The notes beneath the pieces are model-generated. The model did no database searches and had not been told where the DNA came from. It saw nothing but the letters and a program-made list of their open reading frames with translations. Position numbers and translations under genes: made by a program. Below, piece by piece: positions 17,124-25,012 of a DNA stretch of 64,000 nt (position 1 is the stretch's first letter; each line of letters starts with the position of its first letter). The stretch is from Candidatus Dadabacteria bacterium (GTDB taxonomy: Bacteria; Desulfobacterota_D; UBA1144; Nemesobacterales; Nemesobacteraceae). Location: assembly GCA_951812735.1 (NCBI GenBank), contig OX638332.1, positions 1,298,508 through 1,362,507 of the forward strand. Direction: 5' to 3'.

Positions 17124-17494
17124 CTGCTATCATTTAATTTTCACTTACAATAACAAGCCTTTGTCGCTCATTTTTGTTTGTTTGTGAGCGCCTAATCTGT
17201 TTGTGTCTAACGTATGAGCGACAAAACATACAAAGCCTTTATGGAGTGTTGAGGAAATGCTAGAATCTAAGACTCTTGCACCAAACCCATCACTGGTTTC
17301 TTTATATTGAACCGCAACTGTTTTAGGTACGAAAAGATTTTTGTGATACCTTTGGGCGAATAGCTGGTAAAAAGGCGGGAATCCACCATAAAAGAATTTT
17401 TCCGTACAAGATTTTGTCGGAAAAAACAGGTAAAAAAAAAGACGGGGAATGGCTCTTGTACTGCATTCCCCGTCCTTATTTTATTGTATACGAG
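17124..17494. other. 371 bp non-coding region with three inverted repeats
   Basis: No protein-like ORF is seen. A 12 bp perfect inverted repeat TTTGTCGCTCAT (17160-17171) / ATGAGCGACAAA (17214-17225) encloses another TGAGCG, so its left arm can pair with either of two partners. A second hairpin TTTTTCCG...CGGAAAAA spans 17397-17425, and the atp terminator is at 17441-17474. This could be the 3' untranslated regions of two convergent units or a small RNA locus. Confidence 0.5.
17432..17474 (-). terminator. Rho-independent terminator of the atp operon
   Basis: Minus-strand reading gives GACGGGGAATG, a 12 nt loop, then CATTCCCCGTC (11 bp stem, 17441-17474), followed by a run of nine T residues. 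It lies 20 bp after the atpE stop. The plus-strand side also has a T-rich tail, so it may act in both directions and end the transcript of the upstream nucleotidyltransferase gene too. Confidence 0.9.
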
Positions 17495-17821
17495 TCAGAT
17501 TTTTCCCTGAAGTAGAAACGCTATCAGCAGGGCGTAGATTACCAGAGACTCGATCAGCGCGAGACCGATAATCATTGGCGTCTGAATCTTCGCCGAAGCT
17601 CCGGGATTTCTGGCTATGCCGTCAACAGCTGAAGCCGTGGCGAGTCCCTGTCCTACTCCAGCAACTCCTGCTGCTATGCCTATTCCCACGCCGGCACCGA
17701 TGCCAAGCCCCATCTTTGCCAAATCGCCTAGGCCCCCCTCGGTCGCAGCAAATGCATCAGGAACGAAAGCGCCCAGCGAAGCAAGCGCCGCCAGACCTAT
17801 AAAAGAAAACAACCTTTTCAT
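17495..17821 (-). CDS. atpE: ATP synthase F0 subunit c
   Basis: Membrane ring subunit of the F-type ATP synthase, 108 residues. A signal-peptide-like N-terminus ([19 protein letters not shown]...AFA) precedes the two-helix hairpin, as in some deltaproteobacterial c subunits. The ion-binding carboxylate is Glu91 in ALIESLVIY; Gln58 (GVGQG), Ser92 and Tyr96 occupy the positions of Na+ ligands known from sodium-driven c-rings, although the Thr of that motif is Leu here. The RNPGASAK loop between helices contacts the central stalk. Last gene of atpZ-atpI-atpB-atpE; F1 genes are elsewhere. Confidence 0.95.
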   Translation of the reverse strand: MKRLFSFIGLAALASLGAFVPDAFAATEGGLGDLAKMGLGIGAGVGIGIAAGVAGVGQGLATASAVDGIARNPGASAKIQTPMIIGLALIESLVIYALLIAFLLQGKI

Positions 17822-17842
17822 TTCTTACCTCCTAGATTTATG

Positions 17843-18532
17843 TCAGTGTTCATGCGCTTCGGCAAGCGCAATATATATGGTCGAAAGTATAGTGAATATA
17901 AAAGCCTGCAAAAAAGATACAAAAATACCGAGTCCTACAAAAGCCATGGGAATCAGTATATGTGTGAGGTTGGTAAACACCCCAAGCACCATGTGGTCGC
18001 CCGTTATGTTCATGAAAAGCCTTAGGGACAGCGACAGGGGCCTTACGAGATGGCTTATTATCTCGATGATCAGCATAAGGGGCGCGAGGAAAATCACCGG
18101 GCCCAGAAAATGCTTGATGTAACCCAGCCCGTGCTCCCTTATTCCGTAGTAGTTGTACATGACGAATATGAGAAGCGAGCACGCTACCGTGGTGTTAAGA
18201 TTTCCGGTTGGCGGAAGAAAGCCCGGGACCATTCCCAGCAGGTTCGCAAACAGTATGAAGAAAAACGACCCGGCCAGAAGCGGGAAGTACTTCTTCGCCT
18301 TCTCTCGGGACCCGAAAACGTTTTCTATTGTGTTGAAAAGAAACTCAAGCCCCACAAGCTCGTAGAAAATGTTCATCGACGGCTTCTCTTCGGGGATTAC
18401 GGATTCTTCTTTCGAATAATGACTTTTTATCCTCAGGCCCGTAAACAGTATGAACAGAAGTACGAGTACTCCGCCCAGAATATGGTCATATTTGATAAGA
18501 CCGGCCAGTGAAAACCAGCTGAAATGTTCCAT
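17843..18532 (-). CDS. atpB: ATP synthase F0 subunit a
   Basis: Integral membrane subunit (229 residues) forming the ion half-channels next to the c-ring. The essential arginine is Arg171 in SLSLRLFMN, and the ANLLGMVPG and NLNTTVACSLL segments are conserved. Five to six hydrophobic helices are visible. It sits 21 bp before atpE and 2 bp after the atpI-like gene, the standard F0 order. It ends with a short acidic/His tail (AEAHEH). Confidence 0.96.
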   Translation of the reverse strand: MEHFSWFSLAGLIKYDHILGGVLVLLFILFTGLRIKSHYSKEESVIPEEKPSMNIFYELVGLEFLFNTIENVFGSREKAKKYFPLLAGSFFFILFANLLGMVPGFLPPTGNLNTTVACSLLIFVMYNYYGIREHGLGYIKHFLGPVIFLAPLMLIIEIISHLVRPLSLSLRLFMNITGDHMVLGVFTNLTHILIPMAFVGLGIFVSFLQAFIFTILSTIYIALAEAHEH

Positions 18533-18534
18533 GT

Positions 18535-18876
18535 CTAGCCCTTCAAACCTTTACCTATTATTATGATCACCACGGAAGTTAAGCCTATCATTAAACCATA
18601 TATATTCAGTTTTGCAAATACGAGTAGAACCGCTATTATCGCAAGCAGCGCGAGCATTTTCATAACCAGTATGAATATGGAAAATGAGAGGGAATACTTT
18701 TTTTCCGCAAGCGCTTTTACGACGAATCTTATGGCCATGTAATCCAGCAGAAAAAGCACTCCTGCGACCGCTATGGCCACTGCGACCTCTTTTTCCCCGA
18801 TGGCGATGTTCACGGCAAAAAGAAGTGCCGTTACGGCCAGGGATAGTTTCTCAACTCCGAGATCAAGATTCTTCAT
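18535..18876 (-). CDS. atpI: AtpI-like ATP synthase accessory membrane protein
   Basis: A 113-residue protein with four hydrophobic helices (about 8-25, 31-50, 66-85, 90-108) in the position of ATP synthase subunit I, directly before atpB. AtpI-type proteins help assemble the c-ring. Sequence conservation in this family is low, so the call relies mainly on size, topology and location. Its ATG lies inside the 3' end of atpZ (14 bp overlap). Confidence 0.7.
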   Translation of the reverse strand: MKNLDLGVEKLSLAVTALLFAVNIAIGEKEVAVAIAVAGVLFLLDYMAIRFVVKALAEKKYSLSFSIFILVMKMLALLAIIAVLLVFAKLNIYGLMIGLTSVVIIIIGKGLKG

Positions 18877-19090
18877 CGTTGCCGGTTTCTTTTTCCTGTC
18901 TGAGTTTCAGGGTCCGTAAAAGCAGGGTGAGTCCCGCTACCACTCCGCACACAAGACCTAGCAGGGTAAAGAAAGGAAAAGCGGTGTCAAGTTTTCCGTC
19001 GATATAGTCGCCGAGGAAGAGCCCTGCTATGACGGAAAAGCCGAATTCAATGCCGACTACAGTAAAAAAAAGCCAGTTAGGATTTTTGAT
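18863..19090 (-). CDS. atpZ: AtpZ-like F0F1 ATPase accessory protein, apparently AUC start
   Basis: A 75-residue frame reading (M)KNPNWLFFTVVGIEFG...GLFLGDYIDGKLDT...FTLLGLVCGVVAGL, the two-helix AtpZ/ATPase_gene1 pattern with the GxxxGxxxD turn. No ATG, GTG or TTG is available in frame upstream. ATC at 19088-19090 gives a family-like N-terminus and has GGGAG five nt before it, inside the hemL 3' end (14 bp overlap). A run of eight A/T (19064-19071) nearby means a sequencing error or frameshift is the main alternative. AtpZ proteins act with AtpI in ion uptake or synthase assembly. Confidence 0.65.
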   Translation of the reverse strand: MKNPNWLFFTVVGIEFGFSVIAGLFLGDYIDGKLDTAFPFFTLLGLVCGVVAGLTLLLRTLKLRQEKETGNDEES

Positions 19091-20384
19091 TTTTCTCTCC
19101 CTGAGAAATCTCCAGAAGCGATGCGCGGATGGCTTGGAGCGTCTGGTCTATCTGTTTTTTCGTGTGTGCGGCCGAAACAAATACGCTTTCGAACTGAGAC
19201 GGGGGAAACATGACTCCGTTTTGAAGAAGGTTTCTGAAGAATTTTGCGTACTTTTCTGTATTGCATCCAAGCGCCCCGGCGTAATCTGTAACCCTCTCAG
19301 CGGTGAAAAACACTGTGAACATTGAGCCTACCGAGTTTACGGTGACGGCAATGCCGAGTTCGGCTACTATCTCCCGTATCCCGGATACTAAAATGTTGGT
19401 CAGGTTTTCCATCCGCCTGTAGGTTCTTGCGTTGAGCTCTTTTATGGTTGCAAGCCCCGCCGCCATTGCAAGCGGATTTCCCGACAGGGTTCCCGCCTGG
19501 TACATGGGACCTTCCGGGGAAACCATCCCCATTATTTCCCCGCTCGCTCCATACGCTCCCACCGGAAGCCCTCCTCCTATTATTTTCCCGAGGCAGGTTA
19601 TGTCCGGGGTTACGCCGAACAGAGCTTGTGCGCCTCCCCTGGCGAGACGAAACCCTGTTATGACCTCGTCAAATATGAGAACTGCTCCATGTTTTCTGCA
19701 TGTCGACCGCAGCTGCTTGAGAAAGTTTTTCTCCGGGGTTACCACTCCCATGTTTCCCGCCACGGGTTCGATTATCACTCCGGCGATCTTCTGGGGGTAC
19801 TTAGCGAAGAGCTTTTTGATGGAATCTATGTCGTTATACCGCGCGAGCAGGGTTCTGTTCACAAATGATTTCGGAACCCCGGCGCTGCTGGGATTCCCGA
19901 AAGTCGTGGCTCCGGAACCGGATTTCACGAGCAGAAAATCCGAATGCCCGTGGTAGCATCCCTCGAACTTGACTATGTATTCTCTTGCGGTGACCGCTCT
20001 TGCGAGCCTTATGGCGCTCATCGTGGCCTCGGTCCCTGAGTTGGTCAGGCGAACCTTCTCAATTGAGGGAAAGCTTCTGGCTATCAGTGCGGCGAGGTCT
20101 GTTTCCAGTTCGCACGGGGCACCGTAACTGGTGCCAAGCGGGAGCCTTTTCTCAACGGCGCTTATAACCGAGGGATGTGAGTGACCCAGGATCAGCGGAC
20201 CCCACGAGGCCACGTAGTCGGTGAACCTGTTGCCGTCCACGTCATACACGTAAGAACCTTCGGCTCTTGATATGAAAAGCGGTGAGCCCCCCACGGCTGC
20301 AAAGGATCTCACGGGGCTATTTACCCCGCCTACAAGAACGTTTTTCGCCCTGCGAAAAAGTTTCTCTGAATTGCTGGTATTCAT
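19077..20384 (-). CDS. hemL: Glutamate-1-semialdehyde 2,1-aminomutase
   Basis: PLP enzyme (435 residues from ATG 20384) forming 5-aminolevulinate in C5-pathway heme synthesis. Landmarks are GGVNSPVRSF, VDGNRFTDYVASWGPLILGHSHP, LTNSGTEATMSAIRLAR, FEGCYHGHSDFLL, LIFDEVITGFR and the PLP lysine in CLGKIIGGGLPVGAYG. ATG 20384 starts MNTSNSEKLF as in homologues; TTG 20405 is an alternative. No strong Shine-Dalgarno is visible at either. It lies between cpoB and the atp genes on the same strand and may be co-transcribed with both. Confidence 0.95.
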   Translation of the reverse strand: MNTSNSEKLFRRAKNVLVGGVNSPVRSFAAVGGSPLFISRAEGSYVYDVDGNRFTDYVASWGPLILGHSHPSVISAVEKRLPLGTSYGAPCELETDLAALIARSFPSIEKVRLTNSGTEATMSAIRLARAVTAREYIVKFEGCYHGHSDFLLVKSGSGATTFGNPSSAGVPKSFVNRTLLARYNDIDSIKKLFAKYPQKIAGVIIEPVAGNMGVVTPEKNFLKQLRSTCRKHGAVLIFDEVITGFRLARGGAQALFGVTPDITCLGKIIGGGLPVGAYGASGEIMGMVSPEGPMYQAGTLSGNPLAMAAGLATIKELNARTYRRMENLTNILVSGIREIVAELGIAVTVNSVGSMFTVFFTAERVTDYAGALGCNTEKYAKFFRNLLQNGVMFPPSQFESVFVSAAHTKKQIDQTLQAIRASLLEISQGEKNQKS

Positions 20385-20420
20385 AGAAAAATGGTTAGGC
20401 CTCAACCACAGATGGAGTTT

Positions 20421-21236
20421 TTATTCTACCGGTTCCGACAGGCTTTTCAGGTGTTTTTTCGCCTCGGCGGCTTCGGGTGACTCTGGGTATGCTTCAATCA
20501 GTGATTCGAAAAAAAGACTTGCTTCGTTCGGTTTTCCTATTTCCATAAGCGCAAGTCCCTGGTTGAGTTGGCAAATCGGGATTTTGGGGCTGGCGGGCCA
20601 AGTTTCGATTATGTTCTGGTATTCGAGTATGGCTTCTTCGTAAGACTTTTCCCTGAAGTAGGAATCCGCGATAAGAAACATTGCGTCTGAGGCCTCATCG
20701 CTTCTGGGAGCGTCGGCCAGGTATTTTCTCAGCAGTGTTCTTGCGGCCTCGTAATTCCCGTCGGCAAACTCCTTTAGTCCCAGGTTGTAATTCTCCTTGG
20801 GGTTCTTTTCTGGGGGTGAGGGCTCCATTTCGGTTTTCCCGGTTGGAGTCTCAGAAACCTTGCTGGGAGCCGTGGCGGGCGGTGTTTTCGGCCCGGAGGT
20901 CGCGTCTTCGGTTCCGGAGTCTGCGCTTATCGACAGCTTGTCTTCTATGCTTTTGAAGCGCCCCTCGATCCGCGCGTGTATTTCGCCTATTATCTGCTCA
21001 AGTTCCAGAAGCTTGTTTTCGAGTTCGAAAGTCTTTTCGTTAAGATCCAGTATGTTGTCTTCTTTTTTGACTTCAGCCTTCAGCCAGTCGATATCCTTCT
21101 GAGTCTTTTTTAAGGTTGACTCGATTTCCCTTTGCCTGGAGTAAAGAAAATCCGTGTCACCTTCCGATGCTACACACCCGTACATGAACATGGAGCCAAA
21201 CAACACTGCGGCGACGGCCAGATATTTCTTTCTCAT
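20421..21236 (-). CDS. cpoB: Tol-Pal system protein CpoB (YbgF-like) lipoprotein
   Basis: Periplasmic protein of 271 residues with a lipobox (MFMYGC near residue 21), an N-terminal coiled coil (about 30-115, trimerisation region as in YbgF), a Pro/Thr-rich linker and a C-terminal set of TPRs (YNLGLKEFADGNYEAA..., AMFLIADSYFREKSYEEAI..., QGLALMEIGKPNEA). CpoB links Tol-Pal constriction to peptidoglycan synthesis. The ATG (21234-21236) overlaps the pal stop by 4 bp, and pal-cpoB is the classical end of the tol-pal operon. The tolQRAB genes are not in the window. Confidence 0.9.
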   Translation of the reverse strand: MRKKYLAVAAVLFGSMFMYGCVASEGDTDFLYSRQREIESTLKKTQKDIDWLKAEVKKEDNILDLNEKTFELENKLLELEQIIGEIHARIEGRFKSIEDKLSISADSGTEDATSGPKTPPATAPSKVSETPTGKTEMEPSPPEKNPKENYNLGLKEFADGNYEAARTLLRKYLADAPRSDEASDAMFLIADSYFREKSYEEAILEYQNIIETWPASPKIPICQLNQGLALMEIGKPNEASLFFESLIEAYPESPEAAEAKKHLKSLSEPVE

Positions 21237-22003
21237 TGGTTTTCTGAAGAACCCTTGTCCGAGAGAGCCATGAAGTGTCCACGTCTGTTGCGGCTGTACG
21301 CCTCTTCCGACGTTCCTTCCTGCCATATTTCCGTTTCTCCCTTGCTGATAGAATGCAGCATGTCAGGAGATACCCCTTTTCCGATCATGTATTTTTTGAT
21401 TTCATCCGCTCTTTTCTTTCCAAGGGAGAGGTTGTATTCCTCGGTCCCGCGGATGTCACAGAAACCGAAGACGAGAATGAATTTGATCTTGTCCCCGTTT
21501 TTTTCAAAGATGCTTATGTTGCGGTCGATTATCTCCATTACCTCTTTCGATATTTCCGCGCTGTCAAATTCGAAAAAGACATCCGAAGTGGGAAGGTTAA
21601 TGAGATTTTCCTTGGAAAACGCATCGCTGAGCAGGGATTTCCGTATTTCCTGAGCCTCTTCGTCAAAGCCCTCCATGAAGGTGTCTTCCCTAGCGGCACC
21701 GATTGCCTGTGTGACCTTTAGTTCTGCCTGAGAAAGAACCTTATCTGCTTCCTCAATCTCTCCGTCGCTTATAAGATTTTCCGCTAGGTCGAAAAGCTTT
21801 TGCGCCTCTTCATACTCCCAAGTATCTTCGGCGCCCTCCGCGCGGGCCTCCTCAAGCTTTTCTGAAATCGCGAGAACCCTTTCCTGAATTTCTGCTGAAG
21901 GTTCCGCAGGCGGTGGAGGCGGAGTCTTCTTTGCGCACCCCGAAATGTGCAGAGAACCCACAATCAACAGGAAAAAGGCGACCGCCGGGATTATTTTTTT
22001 CAT
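21233..22003 (-). CDS. pal: Peptidoglycan-associated lipoprotein (Pal/OmpA family)
   Basis: Outer-membrane lipoprotein of 256 residues. The signal peptide ends in LHISGC (Cys23), followed by a proline run and an unusually long helical segment (about 35-120) with acidic heptads before the OmpA-like peptidoglycan-binding domain (VFFEFDSAEIS..., GFCDIRGTEEYNLSLGKKRADEIKKYM). Typical Pal is about 170 residues, so the extra helical part is notable and may span more of the periplasm. It is followed, with a 4 bp overlap, by cpoB. Confidence 0.9.
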   Translation of the reverse strand: MKKIIPAVAFFLLIVGSLHISGCAKKTPPPPPAEPSAEIQERVLAISEKLEEARAEGAEDTWEYEEAQKLFDLAENLISDGEIEEADKVLSQAELKVTQAIGAAREDTFMEGFDEEAQEIRKSLLSDAFSKENLINLPTSDVFFEFDSAEISKEVMEIIDRNISIFEKNGDKIKFILVFGFCDIRGTEEYNLSLGKKRADEIKKYMIGKGVSPDMLHSISKGETEIWQEGTSEEAYSRNRRGHFMALSDKGSSENQ

Positions 22004-22144
22004 GTGTAGAATTCAGTATGTTTTAAAAGGCACCGATACGTTGCGACAGGTAAACTTAAGAACGAGATTACTTTAGCACAAGGGCAATGTTTTTTCAATT
22101 CTCCCGAAACATTTTGTGCTCGGGATAAAGAAGGGGTTTTTTCA

Positions 22145-22720
22145 GTGAACGACGCGTCTTCGGTTTCCGGGATTTTCTGGAACGACTCCCCGGTGGTGAT
22201 CATAACCAGCAGGCGGGAAGATGAGATAAATGGCCAAGTAGCCGTAACGCTTGTTACTTCTTCCATAGTACATACCGTCCCCCGGCTCCTTGTCGGGATA
22301 TGGAAGGGAAACCACACCCACGGGTTCATAATGAAAAGCAGGAACCTCGTGGTTCACCTTCTCACAAGGGATCAGATTGCCCTTGTGCGAAACTTCGGCT
22401 TTTATTCCGGCAGGGACAGAGAAAAGTTCCCTGGCATAGACCACTTTGAGGGTAAAAACGGCTGTCCGGTTTTGAGGGACGTGCATTCGTACGTCGAGTG
22501 TTCTGTGCTTAACGCCATGGACGGAGGAGATATGACGGCTTTTCTTGTAAGCGCCGATTACGGGGAGATAGTGAGAGGAGGAGGATGGATGACGCTTGCG
22601 GACTTCTACACCTTGGCTCCCGAGGAATGGGTGATGGAGTACGGACAGAAACTGATGGAGTCTGTTAGTTTCTCAATGCCGATAATCCATAAAATAAGCC
22701 ACGAGCCGTTTGAGCCTTAA
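22145..22720 (+). CDS. Flavin reductase-like FMN-binding protein
   Basis: A 191-residue protein of the split-barrel flavin reductase fold: SPVVIITSRREDEINGQVAVTLVTSSIVHTVPRLLVGIWKGNHTHGFIMKSRNLVVHLL follows the usual pattern of FMN-contacting strand, T(S/N)S..P..... and N/H region. These proteins bind FMN and reduce flavin or bind oxygen-labile partners. The GTG start has AAGGGG eight nt upstream. It is divergent from pal (141 bp gap) and convergent with fxsA. The partner is unknown. Confidence 0.78.
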   Translation: MNDASSVSGIFWNDSPVVIITSRREDEINGQVAVTLVTSSIVHTVPRLLVGIWKGNHTHGFIMKSRNLVVHLLTRDQIALVRNFGFYSGRDREKFPGIDHFEGKNGCPVLRDVHSYVECSVLNAMDGGDMTAFLVSADYGEIVRGGGWMTLADFYTLAPEEWVMEYGQKLMESVSFSMPIIHKISHEPFEP

Positions 22721-22738
22721 GCGGCCGCTATTTTCCCT

Positions 22739-23137
22739 TCAGCGGATTATTATGGTTGCGGAGCCGGAGTTTCTCTCCGCGTATTTTCTTAACCTGTTTT
22801 GAAGTTCTTTTTTGAACCAGTTTCTGGTGAAGGGAACAAGAAGGGAGAAGCCCAGAAGATCGGTAAGCAGTCCCGGAGTGAGGAGCACGACTCCTCCCAC
22901 AAGTATCAGAAGACCGCTTATGAGGCCCTCCGTGGGGGCTCTTCCCTGGGCGAGTTCCGCTCTTATAGCGCCGACGGTACGCGTACCCTGGCTTCTTGCG
23001 AGCGCCGCTCCCAGCACTCCCGTCGCTATTACTATAAGTATGGTCGGCCAGAGTCCTATCAGGTTTCCGAGCTTTATTAACAGCGCAAGCTCGATGAGCG
23101 GAACCACGGTGAACAGAATTAGCAGTCTTACAAACAT
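22739..23137 (-). CDS. fxsA: FxsA family membrane protein
   Basis: A 132-residue inner-membrane protein with the FxsA signature: VPLIELALLIKLGNLIGLWPTI near the N-terminus, ATGVLGAALARSQG, then GGVVLLTPGLLTDLLGFSLLVP. In E. coli FxsA counteracts phage T7 exclusion by the F plasmid, but the family is widespread and its normal role is not known. Three to four hydrophobic helices are seen, with a basic C-terminal tail. Confidence 0.88.
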   Translation of the reverse strand: MFVRLLILFTVVPLIELALLIKLGNLIGLWPTILIVIATGVLGAALARSQGTRTVGAIRAELAQGRAPTEGLISGLLILVGGVVLLTPGLLTDLLGFSLLVPFTRNWFKKELQNRLRKYAERNSGSATIIIR

Positions 23138-23174
23138 TTGAAGTCGTCTCGGATAATCCCGGTTATCTGTACGG

Positions 23175-23180
23175 TATAAT
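23175..23180 (+). promoter_or_regulatory. Putative -10 box before the lipoprotein-ispE unit
   Basis: TATAAT followed by AATACAT, 31 bp before ATG 23212, in the gap between divergent fxsA and the lipoprotein gene. No convincing -35 hexamer at standard spacing. Confidence 0.35.
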
Positions 23181-23211
23181 AATACATCCGGGGGGAAATG
23201 CCGAATTGCCG

Positions 23212-23952
23212 ATGGGAAAGCTGCTTTCGCGAAGAAGAATTCTCATATTTTTTCTCCTCATCTTGTGTCTGGGGGCGGGGGGATGCCGCCTCTTCAGGTT
23301 TCTTGAGGTAAAGGGCCAGCTTGGGAATTTCAGCGAGAATTTCAGCGTGAGCGACCACGACGGCCTGAGGCTCATCTTCAAAAAACCTGTCCTGCTCTCA
23401 GAAGACATGCAGTGGCTCATGGTCTACTCGCCGCCCGTAAAAACCCGCGTTTCTCAGGAAGCCGAGCTTTGGACCTACCACTTGGTGAAAAAGTATCCGG
23501 GCAGAAAAAGCGAAAGCGGAAACTTCGATCTGGCTTTGGGGATGAAGCTTTGTAGCGGAAAACTCTGCGAGGTCGCCTTTCCGGACCGTTTTACCAAGTA
23601 TATAAACAAAGAAGTTCTGGGAAAGGTGATGAACTCGGTGGGCAGCGCCGAAGTGAAAAAGCTTGAAAAAACCAGCACAGCGGCCGTAAAATCCCTTGAA
23701 CCCAAGGAAATTCCCAACTTCTCTGAAGTTATCGAGATTCTCGGCCGCCCGTACGCGAAGCTTAACGAAGACGGTGGCAGAGTCTTTGTCTACAAATACA
23801 GGCTGCGGGAAAAGACCCCCGAGGGGAAATACATCGTGTTCAGGCTTCTGCTGAGCTTTAACGAAAAAACGGACAAGCTAAAAAGGCTAGTGCTTCCTCT
23901 TAGAAGCGTGAAGCTCACGATGAACTTCGAGCCGGATGTGGCGCGAAGATGA
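23212..23952 (+). CDS. Putative lipoprotein of unknown function
   Basis: A 246-residue exported protein. An RRR basic start and hydrophobic stretch end in LGAGGC, a lipobox, predicting an outer-membrane or periplasmic lipoprotein. The mature part is mixed alpha/beta with no domain I recognise: a central DLALGMKLCSGKLCEVAFPDRF segment with two cysteines five apart, and a C-terminal beta-rich part (GRVFVYKYRLREK..., YIVFRLLLSFNEKTDKL). ATG 23212 is preferred; TTG 23206 is in frame just before it. It overlaps ispE by 4 bp, so the two are translationally coupled. Confidence 0.75.
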   Translation: MGKLLSRRRILIFFLLILCLGAGGCRLFRFLEVKGQLGNFSENFSVSDHDGLRLIFKKPVLLSEDMQWLMVYSPPVKTRVSQEAELWTYHLVKKYPGRKSESGNFDLALGMKLCSGKLCEVAFPDRFTKYINKEVLGKVMNSVGSAEVKKLEKTSTAAVKSLEPKEIPNFSEVIEILGRPYAKLNEDGGRVFVYKYRLREKTPEGKYIVFRLLLSFNEKTDKLKRLVLPLRSVKLTMNFEPDVARR

Positions 23953-24812
23953 GTTTTGTCAAGCTTCTTTCACCGGCGAAGGTAAACCTGTTTCTTAGGA
24001 TTCTCCGAAAGCGCCCAGACGGGTATCATGAGCTCCAGTCCATCCTGCAGCCCGTAAGCCTCTTTGACGAAATAAGCCTTTCGGTAGAATCGGGAGAGGG
24101 GGTAAGTCTTTCTCCTTCGGGAAGGGATATGCCTTCTGGAAAGGATAATCTTGCCGCAGCTGCCTGTCACCTTTATCTTGAGGCCGCCGCGATGCGAAAA
24201 AAGGTTTCGATAGGAATAAAAAAGGATATTCCCCTCGGTGCGGGACTCGGCGGAGGAAGCTCAAACGCCGCGGCGATTCTCGTGGGCCTTAACAAGGTTC
24301 TTGGGGAATTTACCGACGGCCAACTGCTGCGGATGGCCGCATCTCTCGGAGCCGACGTACCGTTCTTTATAAGATGCACAGCTTCGTTTGTCGAGGGAGT
24401 TGGAGAGAGAGTGACTGTGCTTTCTGATTTTCCGCTCTTTCACTACGTTATCCTCTTCCCCCGCAAGAGCCTGTCGACCCGGGAAGTCTATACCAGGTGG
24501 GAGCACCCAGACCGCCCGCCCGAAAGGGTCGATCCCGCTTTTCTTGTGGAGCGGTTCCGCAGCGGCTTTCCTATTGAAAATGGCCTCGAGGAAGCCGTTT
24601 TCGAGATTTCTCCCGATATTCTATCCTTCAGAGAGATTTTCCGGTCGCTCGGAGCTCGCTCCGTGCTCGTGTCAGGAAGCGGATCGTCGGTTTTTTCCGT
24701 TTTCCGCAAACAAGAGGAAGCAGAGGAAATCTACGAATACCTGAGAACCTCTTCTGAATTTGACGTTTTTTTGGCCCAGGGAATAAGCGGCTGGCATTTT
24801 CTTGCGGACTGA
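23949..24812 (+). CDS. ispE: 4-diphosphocytidyl-2-C-methyl-D-erythritol kinase
   Basis: GHMP kinase (287 residues) of the MEP isoprenoid pathway, phosphorylating CDP-ME at position 2. Substrate motif SPAKVNLFLRILRKRPDGYHEL (8-29), the glycine-rich ATP loop PLGAGLGGGSSNAA (near 100) and the C-terminal VSGSGSSVFSVF glycine motif are all present. It overlaps the upstream lipoprotein gene by 4 bp. In many related genomes ispE is directly followed by tRNA-Gln; here the SRCR gene lies between them. Confidence 0.95.
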   Translation: MSFVKLLSPAKVNLFLRILRKRPDGYHELQSILQPVSLFDEISLSVESGEGVSLSPSGRDMPSGKDNLAAAACHLYLEAAAMRKKVSIGIKKDIPLGAGLGGGSSNAAAILVGLNKVLGEFTDGQLLRMAASLGADVPFFIRCTASFVEGVGERVTVLSDFPLFHYVILFPRKSLSTREVYTRWEHPDRPPERVDPAFLVERFRSGFPIENGLEEAVFEISPDILSFREIFRSLGARSVLVSGSGSSVFSVFRKQEEAEEIYEYLRTSSEFDVFLAQGISGWHFLAD

Positions 24813-24946
24813 ACCTTCTAAACTGACTTGCTCGTCGGCAACCCGCGCTCCCGCTTTTGATACTTTGTTATTGTTAATCGTCTTATATTTTCCTGAAATG
24901 ATTTAACTACCTGTTCTGCTTGCAAAAATAAGGCGGTGGGAGTAAA

Positions 24947-24994
24947 ATGGATAAGAGCAAGAAAAAACTGCTCGGAACCGGAAAGCTGCCCTGA
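24947..24994 (+). CDS. Very short ORF (15 codons) before the SRCR gene
   Basis: ATG GAT AAG ... CTG CCC TGA encodes MDKSKKKLLGTGKLP. A good GGTGGGAG lies four nt or so upstream, much better than anything before the SRCR gene's first ATG 19 bp later. It may be a leader peptide or the remnant 5' end of a displaced gene. It is too short to judge by composition. Confidence 0.25.
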   Translation: MDKSKKKLLGTGKLP

Positions 24995-25012
24995 TTTAAA
25001 ATAGTTTTCAAA

